A stretch of 64,000 nt of DNA. It comes from Pseudomonas neustonica (GTDB taxonomy: Bacteria > Pseudomonadota > Gammaproteobacteria > Pseudomonadales > Pseudomonadaceae). The first letter of the stretch is position 1, and every line of letters starts with the position of its first letter. Made by a program: the position numbers and the translations under genes. This document shows positions 41,766 through 52,092 of this stretch, one piece after another. The DNA is taken from positions 1-64,000 of the forward strand of contig NZ_RKKU01000018.1 of NCBI RefSeq assembly GCF_003797945.1, written 5' to 3'. Under the pieces are notes generated by a model. That model was not told where the DNA came from and did no database searches. It saw only the letters and a program-made list of their open reading frames with translations.

Positions 41766-43936
41766 TATCTTGCAAGCGTAATGGCGCCGTTGTTGATAAT
41801 GCGCGGAGTGAGGAAGATCAACAGCTCATTCTTACTCTCGTTAGTAACATCTCGACGAAAAGCTCGCCCTAACAGCGGCAAATCACCAAGAAAGGGCACC
41901 TTCTCCTCGGCACTTTGAGTTTGGCTAGAGAAAACGCCACCAATCACAATAGTCTCACCATCGGCAACGAGTATTTTGGCATCCACTTCGTTTTTACGGA
42001 TAGTCGGCACGCCATTTACCACCTGAGTAAAGTCAGCCTCATCCTTAGTAACAACCACCTCCATAATAACCTGATTATCTGGAGTTATCTGTGGAGTGAC
42101 TTCGAGAGAAAGAACAGCTTCAGCAAAGGCAGTAGTTGTTGCTCCACTTGAGCTGGCCTCTTGGTAGGGAATCTCTGACCCCTTCAGGATTTTGGCCGTC
42201 TCTTTGTCTGAGGTGACAACCTTAGGCTGAGATATAATTTCCCCATTACCTGTGCTCTCCATAGCCGAAAGTTGCAAATCAAGAATAGCATTGTCAGTGA
42301 TAAAGCCAATGCCAATTCCTGATGTGGCGCCAATCACACCCATATCTACAAAGGGTGAATTCGGGTCCCGCTCGGCTATACCGTAGTATCCCCCTGTAGT
42401 AGTTCCATCAGGGACAAAATCTGGAGCTTCGCCGATAGACGTTTGAGTATCTTTACCGAATGCATTGAATCGGCTACCCAGATTCAGACTTCCCCCCCAA
42501 CGGACACCGAGCGCCTTATCGAAACCAACGTTAGCTTCTACAATTCGGGCTTCTATCATGACCTGGCGTACCGGAATATCCAACTGAGTAACGATGCGCC
42601 TCAACTCATCAAGCTTCTCTTGAGTTTCCAATGCAATAATACTGTTGGTACGGGCATCAACGGTTAACGATCCTCGCTGGGAGTCTGTGTCTGTGGCAGT
42701 GACCGATTGGAATAACTGCGCGATGTCTGCTGCATTGGCATAATTTACCTGAATTAACTCACGACGCAGCGGAGCCAACTCTGAAATTTGCTTCTGCGAC
42801 TCAAGCTCCTGACGCTCGCGAGCGGCAATCTCGTCAGCTGGCGCAACCAGTAATACATTACCTATTTGGCGCTTATCCAAGCCCTTGGTTTTCAGAACCA
42901 AATCCAATGCCTGATCCCAAGGCACATTCTGCAGGCGCAAGGTAATGCTTCCCTGCACAGTGTCACTGGCAACCAGGTTCAAATCAGTAAAGTCCGCAAT
43001 CAACTGCAACACCGAGCGAACCTCAATATCCTGAAAATTCAGCGACAGCTTCTCACCCGAGTATGTAAAGGAGTCCGCACGACGCTGCTCCACCTCTGCG
43101 CGAGTAAGTGGCTTGAAACTGACTGTCAGACGATTATCAGTTTGATAAACCAAGTGCTCATACTGACCAGTTGGCTCAATAACAATACTGGCGTTGTTAC
43201 CGTTGCTGGACGCGTTGATAAAGTTAACCGGCGTAGCGAAGTCTTTAACATCCAACTGGACTCGCAACTCATCAGGCAAGCGAGTATTTGGAAAATTAAG
43301 CTTGACTCGCCCACCCTGCTCTTCAACATCTACCCGGATTGAGGGGTCGGTCAAATCAACAATAACGTTACCTTCGCCGTCATCGCCGCGCTGAAAGTCC
43401 AGACTGCTAATGGCACGACCAGAAGTCACTGCGCCAGAGACTGCAGGCTCAGATTCAGCACGCCAATTATCATTGCGCGCCACAGCTGTCTCGGATGCGG
43501 AGGCATTCGTGGAGGCTACAGGAGCGCCACCCACCAGCACGAACAGGCTATTGCCTTCAGCGCGCGTTGTGTAAGGTGCCAAATCGGCCAGATTGATAAT
43601 CAGACGAGTACGATCGTTCGCCTCTACGACGGTAACGCTGCGGGCGTTACCCAGCCCCAATTCACGATTACGCTCACCCAACTTGTTCTTAACACCCGGC
43701 AGATCCAAGGCGATACGAGCAGGCTCGTCAATGGTATAACCTTTAGGCGACCCGTTAACCGGCTCATCAAACGTCAGCTTCAGCTCAACGCGATCACCCG
43801 GCAGAGACGCAACGTCCATCTTCTGTAAATCTGCGGCCAGGGCCAATGGGCTCAGCAGCGCGAGTGCGGCTGCCAACGATAGTTTTCTGGTTAGAGGCAT
43901 TTGCTTGCGTTCCACGCGTGACTGTTTGCAGTTCAT
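41765..43936 (-). CDS. pilQ: Type IV pilus secretin
   Basis: 723 residues. It forms the outer-membrane ring through which the pilus passes. A signal sequence ([16 protein letters not shown]) is followed by two AMIN domains that bind peptidoglycan, an STN/N0 domain ([20 protein letters not shown]), N1 and the conserved secretin C-terminal domain ([15 protein letters not shown]). AGGGAGAG 5 nt before the ATG at 43936 supports that start. An internal Met at codon 13 lies just before the hydrophobic core and is a possible alternative. Confidence 0.95.
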   Translation of the reverse strand: MNCKQSRVERKQMPLTRKLSLAAALALLSPLALAADLQKMDVASLPGDRVELKLTFDEPVNGSPKGYTIDEPARIALDLPGVKNKLGERNRELGLGNARSVTVVEANDRTRLIINLADLAPYTTRAEGNSLFVLVGGAPVASTNASASETAVARNDNWRAESEPAVSGAVTSGRAISSLDFQRGDDGEGNVIVDLTDPSIRVDVEEQGGRVKLNFPNTRLPDELRVQLDVKDFATPVNFINASSNGNNASIVIEPTGQYEHLVYQTDNRLTVSFKPLTRAEVEQRRADSFTYSGEKLSLNFQDIEVRSVLQLIADFTDLNLVASDTVQGSITLRLQNVPWDQALDLVLKTKGLDKRQIGNVLLVAPADEIAARERQELESQKQISELAPLRRELIQVNYANAADIAQLFQSVTATDTDSQRGSLTVDARTNSIIALETQEKLDELRRIVTQLDIPVRQVMIEARIVEANVGFDKALGVRWGGSLNLGSRFNAFGKDTQTSIGEAPDFVPDGTTTGGYYGIAERDPNSPFVDMGVIGATSGIGIGFITDNAILDLQLSAMESTGNGEIISQPKVVTSDKETAKILKGSEIPYQEASSSGATTTAFAEAVLSLEVTPQITPDNQVIMEVVVTKDEADFTQVVNGVPTIRKNEVDAKILVADGETIVIGGVFSSQTQSAEEKVPFLGDLPLLGRAFRRDVTNESKNELLIFLTPRIINNGAITLAR

Positions 43937-43956
43937 ATTATCTCTCCCTGGTTGAC

Positions 43957-44484
43957 CTATCCGCGCTCAGGCAAGCTGAGAGTCCGCGGGCGCTCCAACC
44001 AACCCCCTTCACCGTCCGGCACGATCTCGACCACGTCGACCCGGTTATCCTGAATCCCCGTAATGCGGCCATAGTTACGCCCCAGATAGTCACCAACCTT
44101 GACTCGATGCACACTTCCAGCACCCTGAATAAGGGCCTGCATGCCGTTGTTATTGCTCAAAGTACCAACCATTTCGAAGCTTTCAATATTAAAGCCTTCA
44201 AGAAACTGCTTTACGCGATTCTCGTCCGGCTTAATGTCCTGAGAGCCACGCTGACGCTGGGTTAGATCTATGCGAATGGGCGGCTGAAAGGGACTTCTCA
44301 AAGAAGCTGCGCTGTAAGTGAAAGCCTCATAGGGCTCAAAGCGCGGTAAAGGCTCGATTTTCCCGGCTGGTCTGGCACGCGTTTCATCCATAAAGCGCTG
44401 CAGATCAGCAAACTCATTACCACCACACCCCGCCAAACCAAATATGGCGAGAAGCGATATGCAGGTTAGGTTCTTGTTAATCAT
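43957..44484 (-). CDS. pilP: Type IV pilus inner-membrane alignment lipoprotein
   Basis: 175 residues with a lipobox (LAGC, Cys near residue 20) and the C-terminal beta domain that touches the PilQ N0 region, linking it to PilN/PilO. It shares its first base with the pilO stop. Length equals the P. aeruginosa protein within a residue or so. Confidence 0.93.
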   Translation of the reverse strand: MINKNLTCISLLAIFGLAGCGGNEFADLQRFMDETRARPAGKIEPLPRFEPYEAFTYSAASLRSPFQPPIRIDLTQRQRGSQDIKPDENRVKQFLEGFNIESFEMVGTLSNNNGMQALIQGAGSVHRVKVGDYLGRNYGRITGIQDNRVDVVEIVPDGEGGWLERPRTLSLPERG

Positions 44485-45107
44485 TATTCTTGGCCTCCTG
44501 CATCATTGTAGCGATAGGTCTTGGCCACAATATTCATTGTCAGAAGGTCTGGATTGTCCGCACTAATCGGCTCGATCACAAAGTCATTGAGCGTCACGAT
44601 GCGGGGCAAACCTGCAACACTGCTAACAAAAGTCGCGAGATCATGGTAACTACCCCGAACCACGATATTAATTGGCAGCTCAACGTAAAACTGTTGTGCC
44701 ACTTCAGGCTGCAGTGTAATCGACTCAAACTCCAAGCCGCTATTGAGGCCCATCTGTGTAATATCCTCCAGCAGACCAGGAACCTCACTGTCTTTCGGCA
44801 ACTGCTTCAGCAAGCCGCTGAAGCGCTCCTCGATTTCTGCCAGCTGCTCCTTATAGGCTTCCAGATTAGCGGCACGAAACGACTTATCTTGATACTCCTT
44901 GCGCAGCGTAACCTCTTGCGACTCTACCCGCTCCAGGCCTGACTGGAGGTCTTTCAGATGAAACTGATAGCCCAACAGCAGCAGCACGACAAACACCAGC
45001 ACACAAACAATCACCTTGAGTGCGCCGGGCCAGGAACCAATGTTATTGAAGTCCAGGTTATTTAAATCAACCTTCTTCAAGCTCTCAATCGATTGCGAAA
45101 GACTCAT
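44484..45107 (-). CDS. pilO: Type IV pilus alignment subcomplex protein
   Basis: 207 residues. A single N-terminal membrane helix (about 29-48, rich in Val/Leu), a coiled coil (about 50-95) and a periplasmic ferredoxin-like domain are visible. It pairs with PilN. The start overlaps the pilN stop by 4 bp (ATGA). Confidence 0.93.
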   Translation of the reverse strand: MSLSQSIESLKKVDLNNLDFNNIGSWPGALKVIVCVLVFVVLLLLGYQFHLKDLQSGLERVESQEVTLRKEYQDKSFRAANLEAYKEQLAEIEERFSGLLKQLPKDSEVPGLLEDITQMGLNSGLEFESITLQPEVAQQFYVELPINIVVRGSYHDLATFVSSVAGLPRIVTLNDFVIEPISADNPDLLTMNIVAKTYRYNDAGGQE

Positions 45108-45681
45108 GGCTGCTGTTCTCCCTCAGCGGCACTGGCACGCGGCTCAGTTTGCTTCACTGTCAGCTCGAAGACGTTAGCCTGATCAAGCGCTCCAGAAGTA
45201 ACCGCTCGTACTGCCGTCAAGTTTGGTGAAACCAGCCAATCAGAGGCATCCATCTGACGCATCAATTTGGATACACGGCTATTGGACTCGGCACCACCTT
45301 GGATGCTTACAGAAGCCCCCTTCATGGCGACAGATGTAAAATAGACGCCGTCCGGCAAGGTCCGAGTCAACTCATCAAATACCCTGACGATAATGGGACG
45401 ATTGCCCTGAAGATCCTGAATGATCTTCATGCGATCCAGCAGCTGAGTACGGCGGGCCTGCAACTCTTCGATTTCCTTGATACGCGATTCCAGAAGAGTG
45501 ATCTCCTTCTGAAGAAAAGCGTTGCGGGCTTTCTGGTGCTCAATTTTGCCGTTCAGGTGACGATCACCGAGGAAGACCAAAGCGCCAGCAAAGACGACTA
45601 CCAGCGCGAGAATGGTCAAAAACTCCTTTTTTCGTTCTTCCCTTAGCTGCTCGCGCCAAGGCAAAAGGTTAATGCGAGCCA

Positions 45682-45682
<1 letters not shown>
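45104..45682 (-). CDS. pilN: Type IV pilus assembly protein
   Basis: 192 residues. The conserved N-terminal cytoplasmic peptide MARINLLPWRE binds PilM. Then come a membrane helix (about 22-42), a coiled coil and a periplasmic domain. Its start abuts the pilM stop. Confidence 0.94.
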
Positions 45683-46931
<1,249 letters not shown>

Positions 46932-49331
46932 ATGCGTTTATTAAAATTTATATTCTGGTCACTTTTAGCACTAGCTTGCACCCCAGTAATGGTGCTTAGT
47001 GGCGTCGCACTTTATCTCAGTCCGGCTTTACCAGACGTAGACACCCTTCGGGACGTTGAGCTGCAGACACCACTGCGGATATATAGCACAGATAATAAGC
47101 TGATTGCAGAGTTTGGTGAGATGCGCCGCTTCCCAATTACCTACGATGAGGTGCCGAGCACATTTGTGCACGCTCTACTGGCCGCCGAGGACGATAATTT
47201 CCTTCATCACCATGGCGTTGACCCAGCAGGCTTGGTACGCGCCGCTGCAGAGCTTATACAGACCGGCCACATTCAAACCGGTGGCAGCACTATCACCATG
47301 CAGGTCGCCAAAAACTACTTCCTGTCCAGCAACCGGGTATTCTCGCGCAAGCTAAACGAGATCCTGCTGGCACTGCAAATTGAGCGCAACCTGACCAAGC
47401 AGGAAATCTTTGAGCTCTACATTAATAAGATCTACCTGGGCAACCGTGCCTACGGCATCGAGGCTGCAGCACAGGTCTACTACGGCAAGTCCATCAGCGA
47501 GTTACCGCTCGCAGATCTCGCCATGATTGCCGGGCTGCCCAAGGCACCGTCACGGTATAACCCGATATCCAACCCAGAACGCACCAAAGAGCGGCGGGAC
47601 TGGATCCTACGGCGAATGCTTACGTTGGGCTACATTGACCAGGCCAGCTACGAGACCGCAGTAGCTAAACCCATCACTGCCAGCAACCACGGAGCCAATC
47701 CAGAAATGGAGGCGCCTTATATTGCTGAAATGGCCAGACTAGAAATGGTTGAACGTTTTGGCGACGAAGCCTATACCCAAGGCTACAACGTATACACTAC
47801 AGTCAGCAGCGAGATGCAGGACCTGGCCAACCATGCGCTGCGCACTGGTCTGCAGGAATATGACCAACGCCATGGCTACCGTGGACCCGAGGCGCGCAAT
47901 CCAGACATCACCTTGGAAAAAGGCGCCAGCCTGCTGAATAATTACCAAAGTCTTGGTGGCCTTGAGCCTGCGCTCGTTATTGCTGTGAATGAAGACAATG
48001 TGGAACTGGCATTCCGCCGTGACCCGCCCGGCACTATTGCCTGGGATGATATGAAATGGGCTCGGCCTTATTTGAGCGCAAACGGCATGGGGCCTCGCCC
48101 AGGAAAACCTGCTGACGTGCTTCAACCCGGCGACATAGTCCGTGTCAGCTCGGTTGAGGGCGAAAATCAATACCGGCTTGCTCAACTGCCCAAGGCACAA
48201 AGTGCCCTTGTGGTACTTGGCCCACAAGATGGCAGCATCAAAGCGCTCATCGGCGGCTTCTCATTTGTCGAGAGCAACTATAACCGCGCAACCCAGGCCC
48301 GCCGGCAGCCCGGCTCCAGCTTCAAGCCATTCCTCTACTGCGCTGCGCTGGATAACGGCTATACACCTGCCAGCCTAGTCAACGATGCCCCGCTGGTGTT
48401 CGTCGACGACTATCTGGATTCCATTTGGCGCCCCAAAAACTCGGGTGGCGATTTCCTTGGCCCGATCCGTTTGCGCGAAGCCTTGTACCGTTCACGTAAC
48501 CTGGTATCCATCCGCCTACTGCAGGACCTTGGCGTAGACCATGCCATGACCTACATAGAGCGTTTCGGTTTCTCCAAGTCGGAACTGCCGCGCCACCTTT
48601 CAGCCGCCCTCGGCACATCCGAGCAGACGCCACTGCAAATTGCGCAGGGTTACACCACCTTCGCCAACGGCGGTTATGCGGTTAAACCCTACCTGATCGA
48701 TCGTATCGAAAACCGCTACGCTGAGCTGATCGACTATGCTCGTCCGGCCGTTACACCAGCGCAAATGGAGCAGGAGCAAGCCAGACTTGATGCGTATTAT
48801 CTGCGCAAGCCCGAAGGCCCAGCACCCGAAGTTGAAAAAGCAGAGCGCGTAGTAGATGGGCGCACTGTTTACCAGCTCAACAGCATGCTGCGCGATGTCA
48901 TCCGGCGGGGTACGGGTGTGCGTGCCCGTGCACTGAACCGTAATGACCTGGCGGGCAAGACGGGTACCACCAACGAGCAAAAAGACGCATGGTTCTCCGG
49001 CTTCAACCCGGGACTGGTGGCAACGGCATGGGTCGGCTTTGACCAACCAAGCACATTGGGACGTCGGGAGTTTGGCGGCACTGCGGCATTACCAATCTGG
49101 ATGAAGTTCATGGGCCCTGCACTGGAAGGCGTTCCAGAGGAAAGGCTACGCATGCCCAGAGGCATGGTTACGGCGCGCATCGACGCCGACACAGGGCGCA
49201 GCGCACCGCCAGGCAGCAGAAACGCGTTCATGGAAATATTCAAGCAGGAAGACGCACCACCACCGTATAGCGAGCTCGGCTTGGGTGGCTATGGCAGCGG
49301 CGGCGCCTCTACCCCGCTTGAGCTGTTCTGA
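46932..49331 (+). CDS. mrcA: Penicillin-binding protein 1A
   Basis: 799-residue bifunctional peptidoglycan glycosyltransferase/transpeptidase, also called PonA. An N-terminal membrane helix (about 5-30) precedes the GT51 domain with catalytic E86 (in AAEDDNF) and the GGSTITMQVAKN segment. The transpeptidase follows, with the nucleophile S462 of SSFK and the KTGTT motif near the C-terminus. It is divergent from pilMNOPQ, as in P. aeruginosa. Its last 43 bp overlap the tail of the convergent LysR gene. Confidence 0.95.
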   Translation: MRLLKFIFWSLLALACTPVMVLSGVALYLSPALPDVDTLRDVELQTPLRIYSTDNKLIAEFGEMRRFPITYDEVPSTFVHALLAAEDDNFLHHHGVDPAGLVRAAAELIQTGHIQTGGSTITMQVAKNYFLSSNRVFSRKLNEILLALQIERNLTKQEIFELYINKIYLGNRAYGIEAAAQVYYGKSISELPLADLAMIAGLPKAPSRYNPISNPERTKERRDWILRRMLTLGYIDQASYETAVAKPITASNHGANPEMEAPYIAEMARLEMVERFGDEAYTQGYNVYTTVSSEMQDLANHALRTGLQEYDQRHGYRGPEARNPDITLEKGASLLNNYQSLGGLEPALVIAVNEDNVELAFRRDPPGTIAWDDMKWARPYLSANGMGPRPGKPADVLQPGDIVRVSSVEGENQYRLAQLPKAQSALVVLGPQDGSIKALIGGFSFVESNYNRATQARRQPGSSFKPFLYCAALDNGYTPASLVNDAPLVFVDDYLDSIWRPKNSGGDFLGPIRLREALYRSRNLVSIRLLQDLGVDHAMTYIERFGFSKSELPRHLSAALGTSEQTPLQIAQGYTTFANGGYAVKPYLIDRIENRYAELIDYARPAVTPAQMEQEQARLDAYYLRKPEGPAPEVEKAERVVDGRTVYQLNSMLRDVIRRGTGVRARALNRNDLAGKTGTTNEQKDAWFSGFNPGLVATAWVGFDQPSTLGRREFGGTAALPIWMKFMGPALEGVPEERLRMPRGMVTARIDADTGRSAPPGSRNAFMEIFKQEDAPPPYSELGLGGYGSGGASTPLELF

Positions 49332-50236
49332 GATAGCGTCAACAGTTGCTGACGTAGCCAGCGATTAACCGGATCGTGCTCCGCGGCCTCATGCCAGTAA
49401 AGGTTGAGGCCGATGGAGGGCAATGGCAGTGGCATGTCCAGTAATCGCGTACCCAGCGCTGCGTTAGTCAGCTCGGCATGCCGCCTGGACATCGTCAGTA
49501 ACAGATTGCTCTGTGCAACCACCAGGCTCGCCGCCTGATAGTTCTGGCAGCGGTGAACTACTCGTCGCATCAAGCCCATATGCCCTAACGCCAAATCCTC
49601 GTAAGACAACCCTCTACGCCATGACGCCACCGCAACATGCTCGGCGGCCAGATAACGCTCAGTAGTCAGATCGCCCTCAAACCCGGGGCCTGCAACCACG
49701 CATAAGGGTTCAGCCAGCAACTGCATCTGCCGCAAGTTGGCGTCAACCGGACGTGCTATCTGCACCGCCAGATCAATCCGCCCTGCTGCCAGCTCAAGCT
49801 TCAATTCAGACCAGCGCAAACCCGCCGTACGCACCTTGCATCTGGGCGCACAGCGTTGCAGATGAGCCAGCAGTGGTGGCAATAAAACCAGCTCCAACTG
49901 CTCTGGCAGGCTCAAAGTGAACGTGCGCTCATCCCGCAGCGGGTCGAAGTCCTGTAGCCCATCAAGACTGCGCTGCAGGCGCGCAAGGCTGTCACTGATT
50001 ACTGGCGCCAGGCGCAGGGCCAACGCCGTGGGTGTCACCCCGCGCCCTTCACGCACAAACAGCGGATCACTGAACTGCTCGCGCAAGCGCGCCAATGAGT
50101 GACTCACTGCAGATTGACTGACATGCAGAACCGCTGCGGAACGCGTCAGACTGCGCTCACGAAAAACCACCTCGAAGACCCGAAACAGATTCAGATCCAT
50201 GCGCGCAATCGATGGAATAGCATTCATTTCATTCAT
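49289..50236 (-). CDS. LysR-family regulator divergent from the CoA ligase/carboxylase genes
   Basis: 315 residues. The winged helix-turn-helix (about 13-72, with LNLFRVFEVVFRERSLTRSAA and SQSAVSHSLARL) is followed by a substrate-binding domain. The second Met (MDLNLFRVF) could be the real start, since LysR proteins often begin close to that point. It is divergent from the ligase gene with a 13-bp perfect inverted repeat in the gap, so it probably activates those two genes in response to their substrate or its CoA ester. Its 3' end overlaps ponA by 43 bp on the opposite strand. Confidence 0.85.
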   Translation of the reverse strand: MNEMNAIPSIARMDLNLFRVFEVVFRERSLTRSAAVLHVSQSAVSHSLARLREQFSDPLFVREGRGVTPTALALRLAPVISDSLARLQRSLDGLQDFDPLRDERTFTLSLPEQLELVLLPPLLAHLQRCAPRCKVRTAGLRWSELKLELAAGRIDLAVQIARPVDANLRQMQLLAEPLCVVAGPGFEGDLTTERYLAAEHVAVASWRRGLSYEDLALGHMGLMRRVVHRCQNYQAASLVVAQSNLLLTMSRRHAELTNAALGTRLLDMPLPLPSIGLNLYWHEAAEHDPVNRWLRQQLLTLSQNSSSGVEAPPLP

Positions 50237-50295
50237 AACAAGAAGCCTTTAAACCCGGATGAAGCACAATGAAGACGATTAAAACGACAACATAT

Positions 50296-50329
50296 GAAGC
50301 TTATTCATGATTATAGATGAATAAGCTTC
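50296..50329. promoter_or_regulatory. 13-bp perfect inverted repeat, likely LysR operator
   Basis: GAAGCTTATTCAT (50296-50308) and ATGAATAAGCTTC (50317-50329) flank an 8-nt spacer. It lies midway between the divergent LysR (start 50236) and ligase (start 50396) genes. The length and symmetry far exceed chance for a gap of 159 bp. A LysR dimer of dimers usually binds a T-N11-A core plus a weaker site. Confidence 0.7.
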
Positions 50330-50395
50330 GCTTCATACCAGCGCCTCTAAAGCCTAAGCTGCACAACACAACAATTAATAACCGAGGGCAATAAG

Positions 50396-52090
50396 ATGCA
50401 GGAAATCGATTACTTGACCACTTTACGCGCCCTGCAGCAGGCCGCATGGCCCTCCGACGCGCCCACCGAGCCGGTATATCCATTGGGCGAGCAACCGCTG
50501 ACTCGTTACCTGCAACACTGGGCAAAAAAGTCACCGAATAAAACCGCCATTCATTTTTATGGCCATCAACTCAGCTACGCCGAACTGGACGACCTGAGTA
50601 ATCGTTTTGCCGCCCTGCTGTATCAACAAGGGATTAATCCTGGCGACCGGGTTGCGGTGTTCATGCCCAACTGCCCGCAGCTGCACATCGCCTTCTACGG
50701 CATCCTCAAGGCCGGCGCCATTCATGCGCCCGTTAGCCCGATGGCCAAGGGTATGGAGTTGAGCTATCAGCTAAACGACAGTGGCGCCAATGCCATCGTT
50801 TGCTTTGATCAGTTATTACCGGTCGTGCGCGACATTCGGGCAGAGACCAGCCTGCAGTTGGTGATCAGCACCAGCCTGTCCGAACTCTGCCCGGCCCAGC
50901 CGCCCATCCCGGTGCCCGATCTGCTGCAGGCGCCCAAACTGCCGATCACCGATAGCATCGACATGCTGCCTGCCCTGCAGACTATTGCACCGGCAGACAA
51001 CCTGCCCGAATTGAACCTCGATGATATCGCTGCGCTGAACTACACCGGCGGCACCACCGGACTGCCCAAGGGCTGCATTCATACCCACGGCGACATGCTC
51101 TACACCTGCGCCAGCTTCCTGCCGGTTGCACTCGGGCTTGATGCGGAGCGCATCAGCCTGAACTTTATGCCCGAGTTCTGGATTGCCGGTGAAAATGCCG
51201 GCCTGCTCTATCCGGTCTTCGCCGGTACCACGCTGGTACTGCTGGCACGCTGGGATGCCCTGACCTTCATGAGCGCGGTGCAACACTACCGCGTCAAGCA
51301 GACCGGACTGCTGGTCGATAGCGCCTCCGAGGTGCTCGATCACCCGCAGGTTAGCGAATTTGATTTAAGCTCGCTGGAAACGACCAGCTGCGTCTCTTTC
51401 ATCAAGAAGCTGACGCCCGAGTATCGACAGCGCTGGCGCGCATTGACGGGCTGCACCCTGTTTGAAACCAGCTTCGGAATGACCGAAACCCATACCTGCG
51501 ATACCTTTACTGCAGGCCTGCAGAAAGATAATTTCGATCTCAAATCGGCACCGACTTTCGTTGGCCTGCCGGTGCCCGGCACCGAGTTCAAAGTCTGCGA
51601 TTTTGCCACTGGCGACCTGCTGCCACTGGGTAGCGAAGGCGAGCTGTGCGTACGCACACCTTCACTGCTAAAGGGCTACTGGAACAAACCCGAGGCCAGT
51701 GCCGAGGCGCTGCGCGATGGCTGGTTGCATACGGGTGACAGCGGCGTGATTACCGAACAGGGTTTCATTCGTTATCTTGGGCGGCGCAAGGAGATGCTCA
51801 AGGTCAACGGCATGAGCGTATTCCCCAGCGAACTGGAAGCCATGCTTGGCCAGCACCCGGACATCCTTGCTTCAGCGGTGATCGGCAGACCTGATGAGCA
51901 GCGCGGGCAAATGCCCGTGGCCTTCATTATCTGCAAGCCCGGCAGCAATAGCAGCGCCGAATCACTGCACGCCTGGTGCAAGTCCGCCATGGCCATTTTC
52001 AAGGTGCCGGAGATCCGCCTGGTGGATACATTACCCATGACGGCGACCGGCAAGGTCAAAAAACAGGAACTACAGGATTGGATCAACTAA
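50396..52090 (+). CDS. AMP-forming acyl-CoA synthetase (class I adenylate-forming)
   Basis: 564 residues. It activates a carboxylic acid to its AMP ester and then to the CoA thioester. Motifs seen are the P-loop-like YTGGTTGLPKG, the A5 region TSFGMTE, the A7 motif LHTGDSG and the C-terminal hinge and catalytic Lys (TATGKVKKQEL). GAGG lies 9 nt before the ATG. The 3' end is 2 bp from the carboxylase start, so the two make one operon. Substrate specificity cannot be read, but a substrate that is then carboxylated is implied. Confidence 0.88.
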   Translation: MQEIDYLTTLRALQQAAWPSDAPTEPVYPLGEQPLTRYLQHWAKKSPNKTAIHFYGHQLSYAELDDLSNRFAALLYQQGINPGDRVAVFMPNCPQLHIAFYGILKAGAIHAPVSPMAKGMELSYQLNDSGANAIVCFDQLLPVVRDIRAETSLQLVISTSLSELCPAQPPIPVPDLLQAPKLPITDSIDMLPALQTIAPADNLPELNLDDIAALNYTGGTTGLPKGCIHTHGDMLYTCASFLPVALGLDAERISLNFMPEFWIAGENAGLLYPVFAGTTLVLLARWDALTFMSAVQHYRVKQTGLLVDSASEVLDHPQVSEFDLSSLETTSCVSFIKKLTPEYRQRWRALTGCTLFETSFGMTETHTCDTFTAGLQKDNFDLKSAPTFVGLPVPGTEFKVCDFATGDLLPLGSEGELCVRTPSLLKGYWNKPEASAEALRDGWLHTGDSGVITEQGFIRYLGRRKEMLKVNGMSVFPSELEAMLGQHPDILASAVIGRPDEQRGQMPVAFIICKPGSNSSAESLHAWCKSAMAIFKVPEIRLVDTLPMTATGKVKKQELQDWIN

Positions 52091-52092
52091 GC

